Of a stretch of 64,000 bases of DNA, positions 17,903 to 26,704 are shown piece after piece; the first letter of the stretch is position 1; each line of letters begins with the position of its first letter. The notes beneath the pieces were generated by a model. The model saw only the letters and a list, made by a program, of their open reading frames with translations, did not search any database and was not told the origin of the DNA. Both the position numbers and the translations under genes were made by a program. The stretch comes from Firmicutes bacterium UBA2116 (lineage in GTDB: Bacteria; Bacillota; Clostridia; Tissierellales; Sedimentibacteraceae), in NCBI GenBank assembly GCA_002331025.1, contig DCYG01000020.1, positions 46,257 through 110,256 of the forward strand, read 5' to 3'.

Positions 17903-18589
17903 TCAATGGGCATTCCTGAAATAATATCCAACTCCCCATTTTGTAAGGATGTATTCATAGCTTTTGTTCTTATTTTCTATCTTTTCCCTTAGTCTCCTGA
18001 CATGGACATCAACCGTTCTTAAATCACCGAAATATTCGTATCCCCATATGATTTCCAACAATTCTTCTCTTGAATAAACTTTGCCGGGATTCGTAGCAAG
18101 AAGCAGTAATAGATCAAATTCTTTAGCGGTTAAATTAATTTCCTGTCCCTGCAAGCTTACCTTTCTGCCTAATGCATTTATAACAAAGTCATCAACGATA
18201 ACCGTCTGTTCATTAGGCTTTTGATTGATACCCTTCGTTCTTCGAAGAATTGCCTTAATTCTTGCTTTCAGTTCCAATATATTAAACGGCTTCGTAACAT
18301 AATCATCCGCGCCGTATTCCAAACTCAGTATTTTGTTCATATCCTCGTTGTTAGCGGTTAAAATCAATAAAGGAACGTTTGATATTTCTCTGATTTTCTG
18401 ACAAACCTCAAGTCCATCCAGATCGGGCAATATAAGGTCTAACAAAATAATGTCATAATCATTTAATGATACTTTCCTTAATGCCTCATTACCTTCAAGA
18501 GCTAAGTCCACTTCATAACTGTCCTGCTCGAAACTATTTTTAAGACCTTTAATCAATAATAGTTCATCATCAACAATTAATACCTTCAT
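17903..18589 (-). CDS. OmpR/PhoB-family response regulator (orphan)
   Basis: 228 residues. Receiver domain (1-118) with the acidic pair at 7-8, phospho-acceptor Asp51 in LLDLILPD, and the conserved Lys in VTKPF (about 102). The C-terminal winged helix (about 130-225) carries RTVDVHVRRLREK. No histidine kinase gene is adjacent: tRNA-Sec lies downstream and selB upstream. The partner kinase must be encoded elsewhere, or this is an unphosphorylated type. Confidence 0.93.
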   Translation of the reverse strand: MKVLIVDDELLLIKGLKNSFEQDSYEVDLALEGNEALRKVSLNDYDIILLDLILPDLDGLEVCQKIREISNVPLLILTANNEDMNKILSLEYGADDYVTKPFNILELKARIKAILRRTKGINQKPNEQTVIVDDFVINALGRKVSLQGQEINLTAKEFDLLLLLATNPGKVYSREELLEIIWGYEYFGDLRTVDVHVRRLREKIENKNKSYEYILTKWGVGYYFRNAH

Positions 18590-18711
18590 TTGTTACGCTC
18601 CTTCATTAGTTTGTTACAAAAATTAAACTTTTATTAATCTTACATTGAATTGGCAAAAAAGTCAAGTCAAATATTCGTTTTGGCGTTTTACCAATTGGCA
18701 ATTGCAGTATA

Positions 18712-20616
18712 TCAAAATAAAATTCTGTCGTTTTCAACCCTTTTTGTAACCTTAACGCTATCAAAATGTTCAAGGAGACCTATTGCTATTTTACGGTTTG
18801 TATCTAATAAATCCCTGTATTGTGCTGCAGAAATTTTTGTATTTTTCTTAATAAATTCAACTAACTTTTCTTTTGCATCATTGTATATTTCAGAAGTAGT
18901 TATTCCTGATTCACCGATTTTCATCAGCTTTTTATCATCAAGCATCAAGGAAATAATTTCTTCTGCTTTATTGTTGTTAACCATATCTGCTAGTTCTTCC
19001 GTCTTAATTAATTCAAATTTAGCTTCTCTTAATATTTTTATAACATTTTGCTCAACATTTTTATACTGCTCATCATATTGTATTTGAAAGTAGCCTAAGG
19101 ATACATACTCTCCATCTGTCTTGATTAGGCCCTTGCTTTCAAAGGATTGAATTATTAAATCAAATATCGTCTGCTTAACTGCCGGCAAAAACCTGCTTTT
19201 TATTTCTGATTTTTTAGTACCTTTAGAATACTTTTTTGTTTCATGATAATTGTACAGATATTTTTCGATACTTTCTTCGATGCTTCTTTCATAATTTTTA
19301 TGCCATACGTACTTATCATTTTTAAAGTTAAATACAGTTATTTTCTCTTCCTCTTCAAGAATTTCTACGTTTAATTTTATTTCGTCCTCTGAAAGCGCTG
19401 TTGTTTTCGCTATATCAGAGATTGAAGGTACATTCTTTGAATTTTCCTTTATTATTTTTTCTATAACGTCACTACTGCTTCCCTTTTCCTTAACTTTAAG
19501 CTCTTCGAGTAATAAATCATCGAATCTTTTCTTTTTTAATGGTACCGGCTCTATTATTTCGCCGCCTCCTATTGTTTCCATTGGAGAGTAAAACCTAACT
19601 ATAAATTTATCCTTTCTTCTTACCGCTATTTCTTCCTCCAGCCTTAACTGAGCATAACAGCTTTCTCCCGGAGACAATTCATCTCTGTCAAGAAGAACTA
19701 CCCTGCACAGTATTTCACTGGTCCCTGTGTAAAGATGCAGTCTTGAACGGTTTTCAACAATGCGCCTTGAGCTTTTGAGTATACTCAGCTTAACATCCAG
19801 CATCATTGTATTTTTCATAGAATTTTTGGGCGCTATAACACAGCCTCTGTAAATTTCAGATTTTTTAACATTGGATAAATTTATGGCGGTTCTTTGTCCG
19901 GCATAAGCTTCATTTGCGTCATTTGAATGAACCTGAATATTTCTTATTTTACACATTTTATTGACCGGATAAATTTCTACTTCATCACCTTTTTTAAGAT
20001 TGCCTGAAATAAGTGTGCCTGTTATAACCGTTCCGAATCCGGTTATTGAAAAAACTCTGTCTATAGGCAGTCTCGGAATAGTATTGATGTCTCTTTCTTC
20101 AATTTCTGTTTCTGTTTTACTGACAATTACATCAATCAATTTATCCAAGCCGTAACCTGTCCTAGATGACACCTCAACCAAAGGCGCACTTTCCAAGAAG
20201 GTATCCTTTAGTTCCCCTTTAATGTCTTCCCTGACAAGCTCAAGCCATTCAGGGTCTATTAAATCATACTTTGTTATAACTACTATACCTTTTTTGACTC
20301 CGAGCATATTTAATATATTTAAATGTTCCGTTGTCTGAGGCATCATTCCTTCATCGGCAGCTACAACAAGAAGCACCAGATCCATCCCTATAACGCCCGC
20401 CAACATATTTTTTATAAATCTTTCGTGTCCGGGAACATCAATGATACCTGCTTTATTACCATTAGGCAGATCAAAATAAGTAAAACCTAAGTCTATGGTT
20501 ATGCCCCTTCTTTTTTCTTCTTCCCACCTGTCGGTTTCTCTGCCCGTCAATGCCTTTATTAAGGTTGTCTTACCGTGATCTATATGCCCGGCTGTACCGA
20601 TTATTATGTTTTTCAT
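18712..20616 (-). CDS. selB: Selenocysteine-specific elongation factor SelB
   Basis: 634 residues. The N-terminal GTPase has the P-loop GHIDHGKT (about 10-17), DVPGHE and TKYD. It is followed by EF-Tu-like domains II and III and four C-terminal winged-helix modules (about 390-634) that bind the SECIS hairpin. SelB carries Sec-tRNA to in-frame UGA codons. The start at 20616 has GAGGAGG just upstream and overlaps the selA stop by 4 bases (ATGA), so translation is coupled. Confidence 0.97.
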   Translation of the reverse strand: MKNIIIGTAGHIDHGKTTLIKALTGRETDRWEEEKRRGITIDLGFTYFDLPNGNKAGIIDVPGHERFIKNMLAGVIGMDLVLLVVAADEGMMPQTTEHLNILNMLGVKKGIVVITKYDLIDPEWLELVREDIKGELKDTFLESAPLVEVSSRTGYGLDKLIDVIVSKTETEIEERDINTIPRLPIDRVFSITGFGTVITGTLISGNLKKGDEVEIYPVNKMCKIRNIQVHSNDANEAYAGQRTAINLSNVKKSEIYRGCVIAPKNSMKNTMMLDVKLSILKSSRRIVENRSRLHLYTGTSEILCRVVLLDRDELSPGESCYAQLRLEEEIAVRRKDKFIVRFYSPMETIGGGEIIEPVPLKKKRFDDLLLEELKVKEKGSSSDVIEKIIKENSKNVPSISDIAKTTALSEDEIKLNVEILEEEEKITVFNFKNDKYVWHKNYERSIEESIEKYLYNYHETKKYSKGTKKSEIKSRFLPAVKQTIFDLIIQSFESKGLIKTDGEYVSLGYFQIQYDEQYKNVEQNVIKILREAKFELIKTEELADMVNNNKAEEIISLMLDDKKLMKIGESGITTSEIYNDAKEKLVEFIKKNTKISAAQYRDLLDTNRKIAIGLLEHFDSVKVTKRVENDRILF

Positions 20617-22022
20617 CTTTCCTCCTCGAAGATGCATTTAAAAGCCTCAGAAATTACTTCTTCTTCCCCTTGGAGTACGGTTCTTAAATCTATAATGAGA
20701 CGATCGTTAACAACTCTGCCTATAATAGGTGTTTCCAGATGTCTTAATTTATTTTCCAAGGATGCCGTAGTTATATTAAGCGGTTTAAAGCTGAGTGAAA
20801 TACTTTCAATGCGCTCAAGAGGCAGTGAACCTCCTCCGATTTGAGACTGACAATCTTCTATAATTACCTCACATTTATTTCCCGATGTTTTTATTAATCT
20901 ATCATATAACAGATTTGCCGTATTTAATAACTCATCCTTGCTTCTGTTGATTAGTTTTAAAACAGGAATACTTGATACAGCCTTTTCTTCATCCATGTAA
21001 TCCAAAAATACACTTTCCAATGCACAGCTTGTAAATTTATCTATTCTTAAGGCTCGGGTCAAGGGGTGCTTTTTAATTTTTTCTATTAAATCCTTTTTCC
21101 CTACTATTATGCCCGCCTGAGGACCGCCTAACAGCTTATCCCCGCTGAAGCATACTATGTCGGCTCCTGAGTTTACGGAAGCTTGCACAGTCGGCTCGTA
21201 GGTTAAACCGTACTTGCTTAATTCAACTAGTACACCACTGCCTATATCCTCTATAACAGGTAAATTGTGTTTTCGGCCGAGCTCTGTCAGTTCATCAACA
21301 GATACGGATTCTGAAAATCCAACGATTTTGTAATTGCTTGTATGAACCTTCAATAATGCTGCGGTATTTTCATTTATTGCATTTGCGTAATCATATAAAT
21401 GCGTTTTATTGGTTGTTCCAACCTCCTTCAATATGCAACCGCTTTGCTCCATAACCTCCGGAACTCTGAAGGAGCCTCCTATTTCAACCAATTCCCCTCT
21501 TGAAACTATTACTTCCTTGCCTTTACAAAGAGCAGAAAGAATCAATAAAACAGCGGCAGCATTGTTGTTTACTGCCATTGCCGCTTCTGCACCGGTTATT
21601 TTGGTTATTATTTTTTCAAAATGCGAATATCTTGAGCCCCTGATGCCCTCTTTCAGATTATATTCTAAATTGGAATACCCGGTAACCAATTGCTTGATTC
21701 TGTCGGCGGCTTCATCGGAAATTAATGCTCTTCCCAGATTTGTATGTAATATTGTTCCTGTTCCGTTTACAACCTTTTTTAAGTTATATTCTGTGTAACT
21801 TTTTACTTCCTCAACAATGTCCGGTATCAAGCTATTTATCTTTTTATTTATTTCCTCTTGACATTCTGAATTATTAATAAAATCTCTTAATTCCTCCGTA
21901 ACCTTTCTTACCGATTCTAAAATGTATTCTCTGCTGCATTTTTCTTCCAAGCTTTTAATTTCATCGTATTCCATCAATAAATCAACCTTGGGAATACTTC
22001 TGTAAAATGTTTTTTTATCCAT
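20613..22022 (-). CDS. selA: L-seryl-tRNA(Sec) selenium transferase SelA
   Basis: 469 residues, full length. PLP enzyme that converts seryl-tRNA-Sec to selenocysteinyl-tRNA-Sec using selenophosphate. The N-terminal SelA-specific domain starts with RSIPKVDLLM, the core begins VVNGTGTILHTNLGRALI, and the PLP lysine lies in CFSGDKLLGGPQAG. It sits 23 bases after selD and overlaps selB by 4 bases, giving a selD-selA-selB operon. Confidence 0.97.
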   Translation of the reverse strand: MDKKTFYRSIPKVDLLMEYDEIKSLEEKCSREYILESVRKVTEELRDFINNSECQEEINKKINSLIPDIVEEVKSYTEYNLKKVVNGTGTILHTNLGRALISDEAADRIKQLVTGYSNLEYNLKEGIRGSRYSHFEKIITKITGAEAAMAVNNNAAAVLLILSALCKGKEVIVSRGELVEIGGSFRVPEVMEQSGCILKEVGTTNKTHLYDYANAINENTAALLKVHTSNYKIVGFSESVSVDELTELGRKHNLPVIEDIGSGVLVELSKYGLTYEPTVQASVNSGADIVCFSGDKLLGGPQAGIIVGKKDLIEKIKKHPLTRALRIDKFTSCALESVFLDYMDEEKAVSSIPVLKLINRSKDELLNTANLLYDRLIKTSGNKCEVIIEDCQSQIGGGSLPLERIESISLSFKPLNITTASLENKLRHLETPIIGRVVNDRLIIDLRTVLQGEEEVISEAFKCIFEEER

Positions 22023-22045
22023 GCTTTCTCCCTATGATTACATAA

Positions 22046-23089
22046 TCATCTCATAATCACATTATAATTTCCTTCTCTTTCCGTAACTCTGCCAATAACC
22101 GCAAACTCCGTATCTAAGCTCATCTTTAAGTCCTTCATTATACTGTCTGCATATTTTTCATTGACTGCAAATAACAGACCGCCCGAAGTTTGAGGGTCAT
22201 ACACTAAATCAATAAACTGTTCTTCTATACTCTCTACAGAAACCTTATTTTCGAAATATTCTCTGTTTCTGTATGAGCCTCCCGGAACAAGTCCCATTGA
22301 AGCATATTCAAATACATCCTTAATTACCGGCACAGCTTTTGAGTTAATAACGAATGTTTTATTGCTTGCTTCCGCCATTTCGGCAGAATGACCCGCTAAC
22401 CCAAAGCCTGTTATATCGGTGCAACAGCTTACAGGATAATTTTCAATTGCTTTTTTTGCGTATTTATTCAGAGTGCTCATTATATGTATTGCTTCATTTT
22501 TGGATTCATCAGAGCACATATCAGCTTTAATCGCAGTATTGACGATTCCTGTCCCGACAGGTTTCGTTAATATCAATACATCATTTATTTCAGCACCGTA
22601 ATTTTTAAGTATTTTATCAGGATGAATGAAACCTGTCACGCATAATCCGTACTTTGGTTCATCATCCTCTACAGAGTGCCCGCCTGCAATGGTCGCGCCC
22701 GCTTCCATAACTTTAGATGCACCGCCCTTTAATATTTCCGCCATAACATCAGGATCAAGGCAATTTGGAAACCCGATTATATTTAAAGCTAAGGCAGGCT
22801 CTCCGCCCATAGCATATATATCACTTAGGGAATTTGTCGCGGCAATCTGTCCAAAGGTGTAAGGGTCATCTACAACAGGCGTAAAAAAGTCAACCGTCTG
22901 TATCATGGCTATATCATCATTTATCTTGTATACACAGGCATCATCAGATGTTTCCAATCCAACAATTAATTTGTCATTGGTAAACTTTGGCAGCTTGCTC
23001 AAAACTTGAGCAAGGGTCTTAGGACCTATTTTAGCCGCTCAGCCTGCAGCTTTTGTCATCTGTGTAAGACGTATTTCATCTCTTGACAT
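22046..23089 (-). CDS. selD: Selenide, water dikinase SelD, selenocysteine-containing
   Basis: 347 residues when the UGA at 23039-23041 (codon 17) is read as selenocysteine. The true N-terminus begins at the ATG at 23089 and reads KAAGUAAKIGP across the UGA, matching the glycine-rich active-site loop of SelD where position 17 is Cys or Sec. A conventional reading that stops at UGA would start at 23002 and lose the catalytic residue and loop. SelD makes selenophosphate from selenide and ATP. Later motifs such as TVDFFTPVVDDPYTFG and TDITGFGLAGH are intact. It lies 41 bases after comEA. Confidence 0.95.
22994..23026 (-). promoter_or_regulatory. Candidate bacterial SECIS hairpins in selD
   Basis: Reading the minus strand after the UGA, a small hairpin GGTC-CTAA-GACC begins 12 bases downstream. 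A perfect 9-bp stem CTTGCTCAA/TTGAGCAAG begins 25 bases downstream. Bacterial SECIS elements lie within the coding sequence in this distance range and are bound by SelB. Which of the two is used cannot be settled by eye. Confidence 0.6.
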
Positions 23090-23130
23090 AATTTCACCTC
23101 ATTTCTAACGATAGTAGAACAATTGTTATC

Positions 23131-23697
23131 CTACTGTTCCCCTATTGTTATAATCTCTTTCATTTTTTCAAATGTTTTTTCGCCGATTCCGTCTATCTTT
23201 TTAATTTCTTCTATTGAGTCAAAGGATTTTTTGTTCCTGTAATCTATAATTCTTTGAGCATAAGCATCCCCTATACCGGGAATTGTCTTAAGCATTTCCT
23301 TGGATGCAGTATTTATATTGATTAAAATACTGCTTTCAGAACTTGTTTCATTTATTTCATCGCTGTTTAAAACATATATTTTTTCACCGTCAACAAGCAT
23401 TCTTGCCTTATTAAGGTTCTTGGTATACGCCTTATCAGTAAGTCCTCCTGCCATTACTATAGCATCGTTGACCCTGCAGCCGCCCTTGAGCTCATATACA
23501 CCGGGATTTTTTACGGCACCATCAATATCAACAAATATACATTCAGACTTTTCTTCTTCAGCATTATTTTCACCAATATTTTCATTAAATACTACATTTT
23601 TTTCCTTGCTTGAAAGTTTAATCCCCAAGTAAGCCATAATTAATAATGCAATGATTAAAACAACCGCAAGCCCTTTTGTATAAATACGATTGTTCAT
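23131..23697 (-). CDS. comEA: ComEA-like DNA-binding protein
   Basis: 188 residues. One N-terminal membrane anchor (about 8-27), a SLBB domain (about 52-105, VDIDGAVKNPGVYEL...) and a C-terminal helix-hairpin-helix pair (about 122-186, NINTASKEMLKTIPGIGDAYAQRII and KKIDGIGEKTFEKM). ComEA receives DNA outside the membrane during uptake. No comEB/comEC is visible next to it. Start chosen at 23697, with AGGAG 6 bases upstream. Confidence 0.92.
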   Translation of the reverse strand: MNNRIYTKGLAVVLIIALLIMAYLGIKLSSKEKNVVFNENIGENNAEEEKSECIFVDIDGAVKNPGVYELKGGCRVNDAIVMAGGLTDKAYTKNLNKARMLVDGEKIYVLNSDEINETSSESSILININTASKEMLKTIPGIGDAYAQRIIDYRNKKSFDSIEEIKKIDGIGEKTFEKMKEIITIGEQ

Positions 23698-23837
23698 AAA
23701 AATCTCCTGTATTTGCAATATTAGACATATATTAATTACATTATACATTATTTTTGCAAAAAATCAAAATTTATAATTACAAAAGTTTATAATTCTGCTA
23801 TACTATTATTTGATTTGTATAAATAAGGAGTTTGCAG

Positions 23838-25124
23838 ATGATAAAAAAAGTGATTTGCCTTCTGTTATTAATTTCTGTATTTTTATTGAATGTATCTGCT
23901 GCTTATGCTGCACCGAATACCATATGTCAAACATCAGTCCTGATAGATGTAAAAACGGGAACAATATTATATGAAAATAAAGCTAACCAAAAAATGTATC
24001 CTGCAAGCCTGACAAAAATTATGACGGCAATTTTAGTAATAGAAGTGGGAAACTTGTCCGACGTCATAACCATTGACGATGATACCCCTCATGAGATAGA
24101 AGGAAGCCACATTGCCTTGGAGGAGGGAGAAATACTGACACTTAAGGATTTATTGTACGCATTGATGCTGCCTTCGGCAAATGATGCAGCTCTTGCATTG
24201 GCAAAACACTATGGCGGAAGTGAAGAAAAATTTGTTAAGATTATGAATGACAGAGCAAAGGAGCTTGGTGCATATAACACAAATTTTGTAAATCCTCACG
24301 GCTTACATGACCCCAATCACTATACGACGGCTGCGGATCTTGCTTTAATTGCGAAATATGCAATGGAAAATGAAACATTCAGAGAAATAGTAAGAACCGA
24401 AAGATACGAAATACCACCTACTAATAAAAAGGATGAAACAAGATACTTTACTAACTATAACCGGCTTATACATAATACGAGCTATAATCAAATATATGTA
24501 AACGGTGCATACATTGACCCTACATACGAATATGCCACAGGCATTAAGACCGGTTACACTCCGGAGGCAGGCAACACCTTAGTAGCCAGTGCCAGCAAGG
24601 ACGGCACGGATTTAATAGCCGTTATTATGAACGGTGTATCTCTGGAAATGTATCAGGATGCTCATAACCTTTTTAACTATGGTTTCAAAGAATTTGAAAG
24701 TGCAACATTGATAAGCAAGAATACATTTGTACAAAATATAGAAGTTAAGCACGGAGACAACAAAGAAATTTCAGCTATAACAGAAAGTGATTTTACGACG
24801 TTAATTAAAAAGGATTCAAAAAATAAAATTGAATCAAAAATTATTATCAATGACATCAATTTACCTTTAAATAAAAACGATGTGGTTGGTAAAATCGAAT
24901 ACAAATCAGACGGCAAGGTGATAGGAACCGTTAATCTTATAACTCCTACCTCCGTAAAAAGTACATTGCCTGAAAATTCAAGAGGTAATATTTTCTTTAC
25001 AATCATTAAATATATTTTGATGATAACTGCCGGTATAGTTACCGGACTATTCTTATTAAAGATTTATAATGATATAAGGATTAAATTAATCAGAAAAAAA
25101 AGAAAGAGCAGATATAACGGATAA
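23838..25124 (+). CDS. dacF: D-alanyl-D-alanine carboxypeptidase (DacF/PBP5 type)
   Basis: 428 residues, exported. Signal peptide (about 1-26, ending AYAA), then the peptidase S11 core with SxxK as SLTK (about 61), SxN as SAN (about 115) and KTG as KTGYTPEAG (about 236). A C-terminal PBP5-C-like beta domain and a membrane helix (about 388-408) with a basic tail follow. It trims the terminal D-Ala of the wall pentapeptide. The start has AAGGAG 7 bases upstream. It is transcribed away from comEA and its terminator region is broken by the islet at 25123-27049. Confidence 0.94.
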   Translation: MIKKVICLLLLISVFLLNVSAAYAAPNTICQTSVLIDVKTGTILYENKANQKMYPASLTKIMTAILVIEVGNLSDVITIDDDTPHEIEGSHIALEEGEILTLKDLLYALMLPSANDAALALAKHYGGSEEKFVKIMNDRAKELGAYNTNFVNPHGLHDPNHYTTAADLALIAKYAMENETFREIVRTERYEIPPTNKKDETRYFTNYNRLIHNTSYNQIYVNGAYIDPTYEYATGIKTGYTPEAGNTLVASASKDGTDLIAVIMNGVSLEMYQDAHNLFNYGFKEFESATLISKNTFVQNIEVKHGDNKEISAITESDFTTLIKKDSKNKIESKIIINDINLPLNKNDVVGKIEYKSDGKVIGTVNLITPTSVKSTLPENSRGNIFFTIIKYILMITAGIVTGLFLLKIYNDIRIKLIRKKRKSRYNG

Positions 25125-25194
25125 AAAAACCACGGGGACGAATGGATAATCTTCATAGAGATATGATGTGAAACCCCATGGCAAACAGGTACGG

Positions 25195-25237
25195 AAAGCA
25201 CAGCCGGACAGGAAATTTTCCTGCCCGGCTGTGCTTT
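25195..25237. terminator. Strong bidirectional hairpin
   Basis: AAAGCACAGCCGG-ACAGGAAA pairs with TTTTCCTG-CCCGGCTGTGCTTT, a stem of about 20 bp with one mismatch, flanked by A and T runs. It would end dacF readthrough on the plus strand and the islet genes on the minus strand. Confidence 0.85.
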
Positions 25238-25252
25238 TGTCAATAATTTCTT

Positions 25253-25402
25253 TTACAAATTGTTTGTTTTAAAGTTATTCCATGATTTTGATACATACAA
25301 TGATGTACCATTCTGAAGTGCCTTAAAATGCTGCTCGCCGCAGTGAATTTTCAACTGCTCTGTAGTTCGAAGATTCCATGTATCTTCAACACCTTTATTT
25401 AC
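25253..25402 (-). pseudogene. C-terminal fragment, possibly of a type III restriction enzyme (Res)
   Basis: An open stretch of about 49 codons with no start, ending at a TAA at 25253. It encodes VEDTWNLRTTEQLKIHCGEQ followed by HFKALQNGTSLYVSKSW. The W-N-x-R-x-x-E-Q-x-K-I-x-C-x-x-x-HF pattern resembles my recollection of Res-subunit C-termini, but I cannot confirm it. It runs directly on from the end of the YhcG frame in another phase. Treated as the remnant of a larger gene. Confidence 0.4.
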
Positions 25403-26469
25403 TCATGCTTTAATTCCTCCTCATCCAACTCTTTCTTGCGTTCGATAATCTCCCGCTCACGTTTCAGTTCGTGTGTTAGTTCTTCCTCGGTAGGAAGGTA
25501 CAGCATATATTTCGAGGCAAACAGATTTTCATTATCAGACAGCACCGAGTATTTTGCCATCGTATCATTCTTGTCCGTACACAGAACAATACCGATGGTT
25601 GGATTATCCTCCGGCAATTTCACCTTATCCTCAAAGTACCGCACATAGAAATCAATTTGTCCGACATCTTGATAAGTCAGTTTCCCTGCTTTAAGGTCTA
25701 TGACCACAAAACACTTTAAAATATAGTTGTAAAAAACAAGATCAACATAATAATGATCTCCCTCAATGGTTATCCGTTTTTGACGGGCTACAAAGGAAAA
25801 TCCTTTGCCAAGTTCAAGCAGGAAATCCTGTAGTTTACCAATTAAAGCCTGCTCCAAATCGCTCTCGTGATAATCGCGGTTTTCTTTTAAATCCAGAAAT
25901 TCTAAAATGTAGGGATCTTTCAGAACATAATCGGGTGAACTTTTTGGTTCAGTTGATTAAATTTCATTTTTTACACTTTCTATCCCGCTTTTTTGTGTTG
26001 CAAGCAAGCGTTCGTAAAAAAAAGAATTAATTTGTCTTTCTAATTGACGAACACTCCAAGCTGATTCCGCACATTCCCGCCCATAAAAGTCACGGCGAGA
26101 TTCATCCTTAAGCTTCATAAGCAATCGATAATGTGACCAACTCAATTCGTGCCACAGCGTGGCACGATTCGGAAACTTTTTGAAAAATTGGCGCATTCGG
26201 CGTAAACTGCTTTCATTGAAACCTTTACCGAACTCTGTGGTTAACTGTTCAGCTAAAGATTTTAGCATTCCTTTTCCATATTCAGCGCGCTGACCAACTG
26301 CTTCGTCAATCTGTTGCCCAATTTCCCAATAAGCTTCTACCATAGCGGAATTGACAGCAGAATAGGCTTTTGAGCGTGCTTTTATAAGAGTATTGCGAAC
26401 TCCTTGATAAAGATTGGGATCTATTTCACTCAATGGTTTGGAGTTGGTTGGGTCATTAGATTTATTCAC
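25399..26469 (-). pseudogene. yhcG: YhcG-family (DUF1016) PDDEXK nuclease broken by an in-frame stop
   Basis: The N-terminal DUF1016 half (26469-25960: YWEIGQQIDEA, GKGFNESSLRRMRQFF, LSWSHYRLLMKL, YERLLATQ) and the C-terminal nuclease half (from about 25935: KDPYILEFLDL, LELGKGFSFVARQKRI, YVDLVFYN...VVIDLKAGK, GIVLCTDKND) lie in the same reading frame. They are separated only by one TAA at 25957-25959. Restoring that codon gives a normal YhcG-type protein of about 356 residues. The GTG start at 26469 has AGGAGG upstream and overlaps the XRE gene by 8 bases. YhcG proteins often travel with restriction systems. Confidence 0.85.
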
Positions 26470-26704
26470 TATGATCACCCTCCTGTTCTTTTGATTTGGC
26501 TTGACCTTTGTCAATTTCCATTATATCGGCAAAATCACAATCAAGAGCTTTGCAAATTTTCAGCAACACATCTGTTGTTATGTTTTGACCCTTGGTAAGT
26601 TTTGCTATTGCTGTAGTGCTGATATTTGCAGCAAGTCTCAAATCTGTTTTGTTCATCTTTTTATCAATAAGTAATTTCCATAACTTATTATAACTAACGG
26701 TCAT
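26462..26704 (-). CDS. XRE/Cro-family helix-turn-helix regulator
   Basis: 80 residues with a single Cro/C1-type HTH: KMNKTDLRLAANISTTAIAKL (about 17-37) and a recognition helix followed by LLKICKALDCDFADIMEI, the YozG-like arrangement. The start at 26704 is set by GGAGGT 6 bases upstream. It probably regulates the islet genes; the YhcG reading frame begins inside its last codons. Confidence 0.88.
   Translation of the reverse strand: MTVSYNKLWKLLIDKKMNKTDLRLAANISTTAIAKLTKGQNITTDVLLKICKALDCDFADIMEIDKGQAKSKEQEGDHSE

Noticed and set aside
18590..18711. A terminator or riboswitch between selB and the response regulator
   Set aside because: Only weak TTGGCA repeats are seen, with no proper stem and T run.
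22046..23002. selD starting at 23002
   Set aside because: It drops the catalytic loop. Reading the UGA as selenocysteine restores a normal SelD start at 23089.
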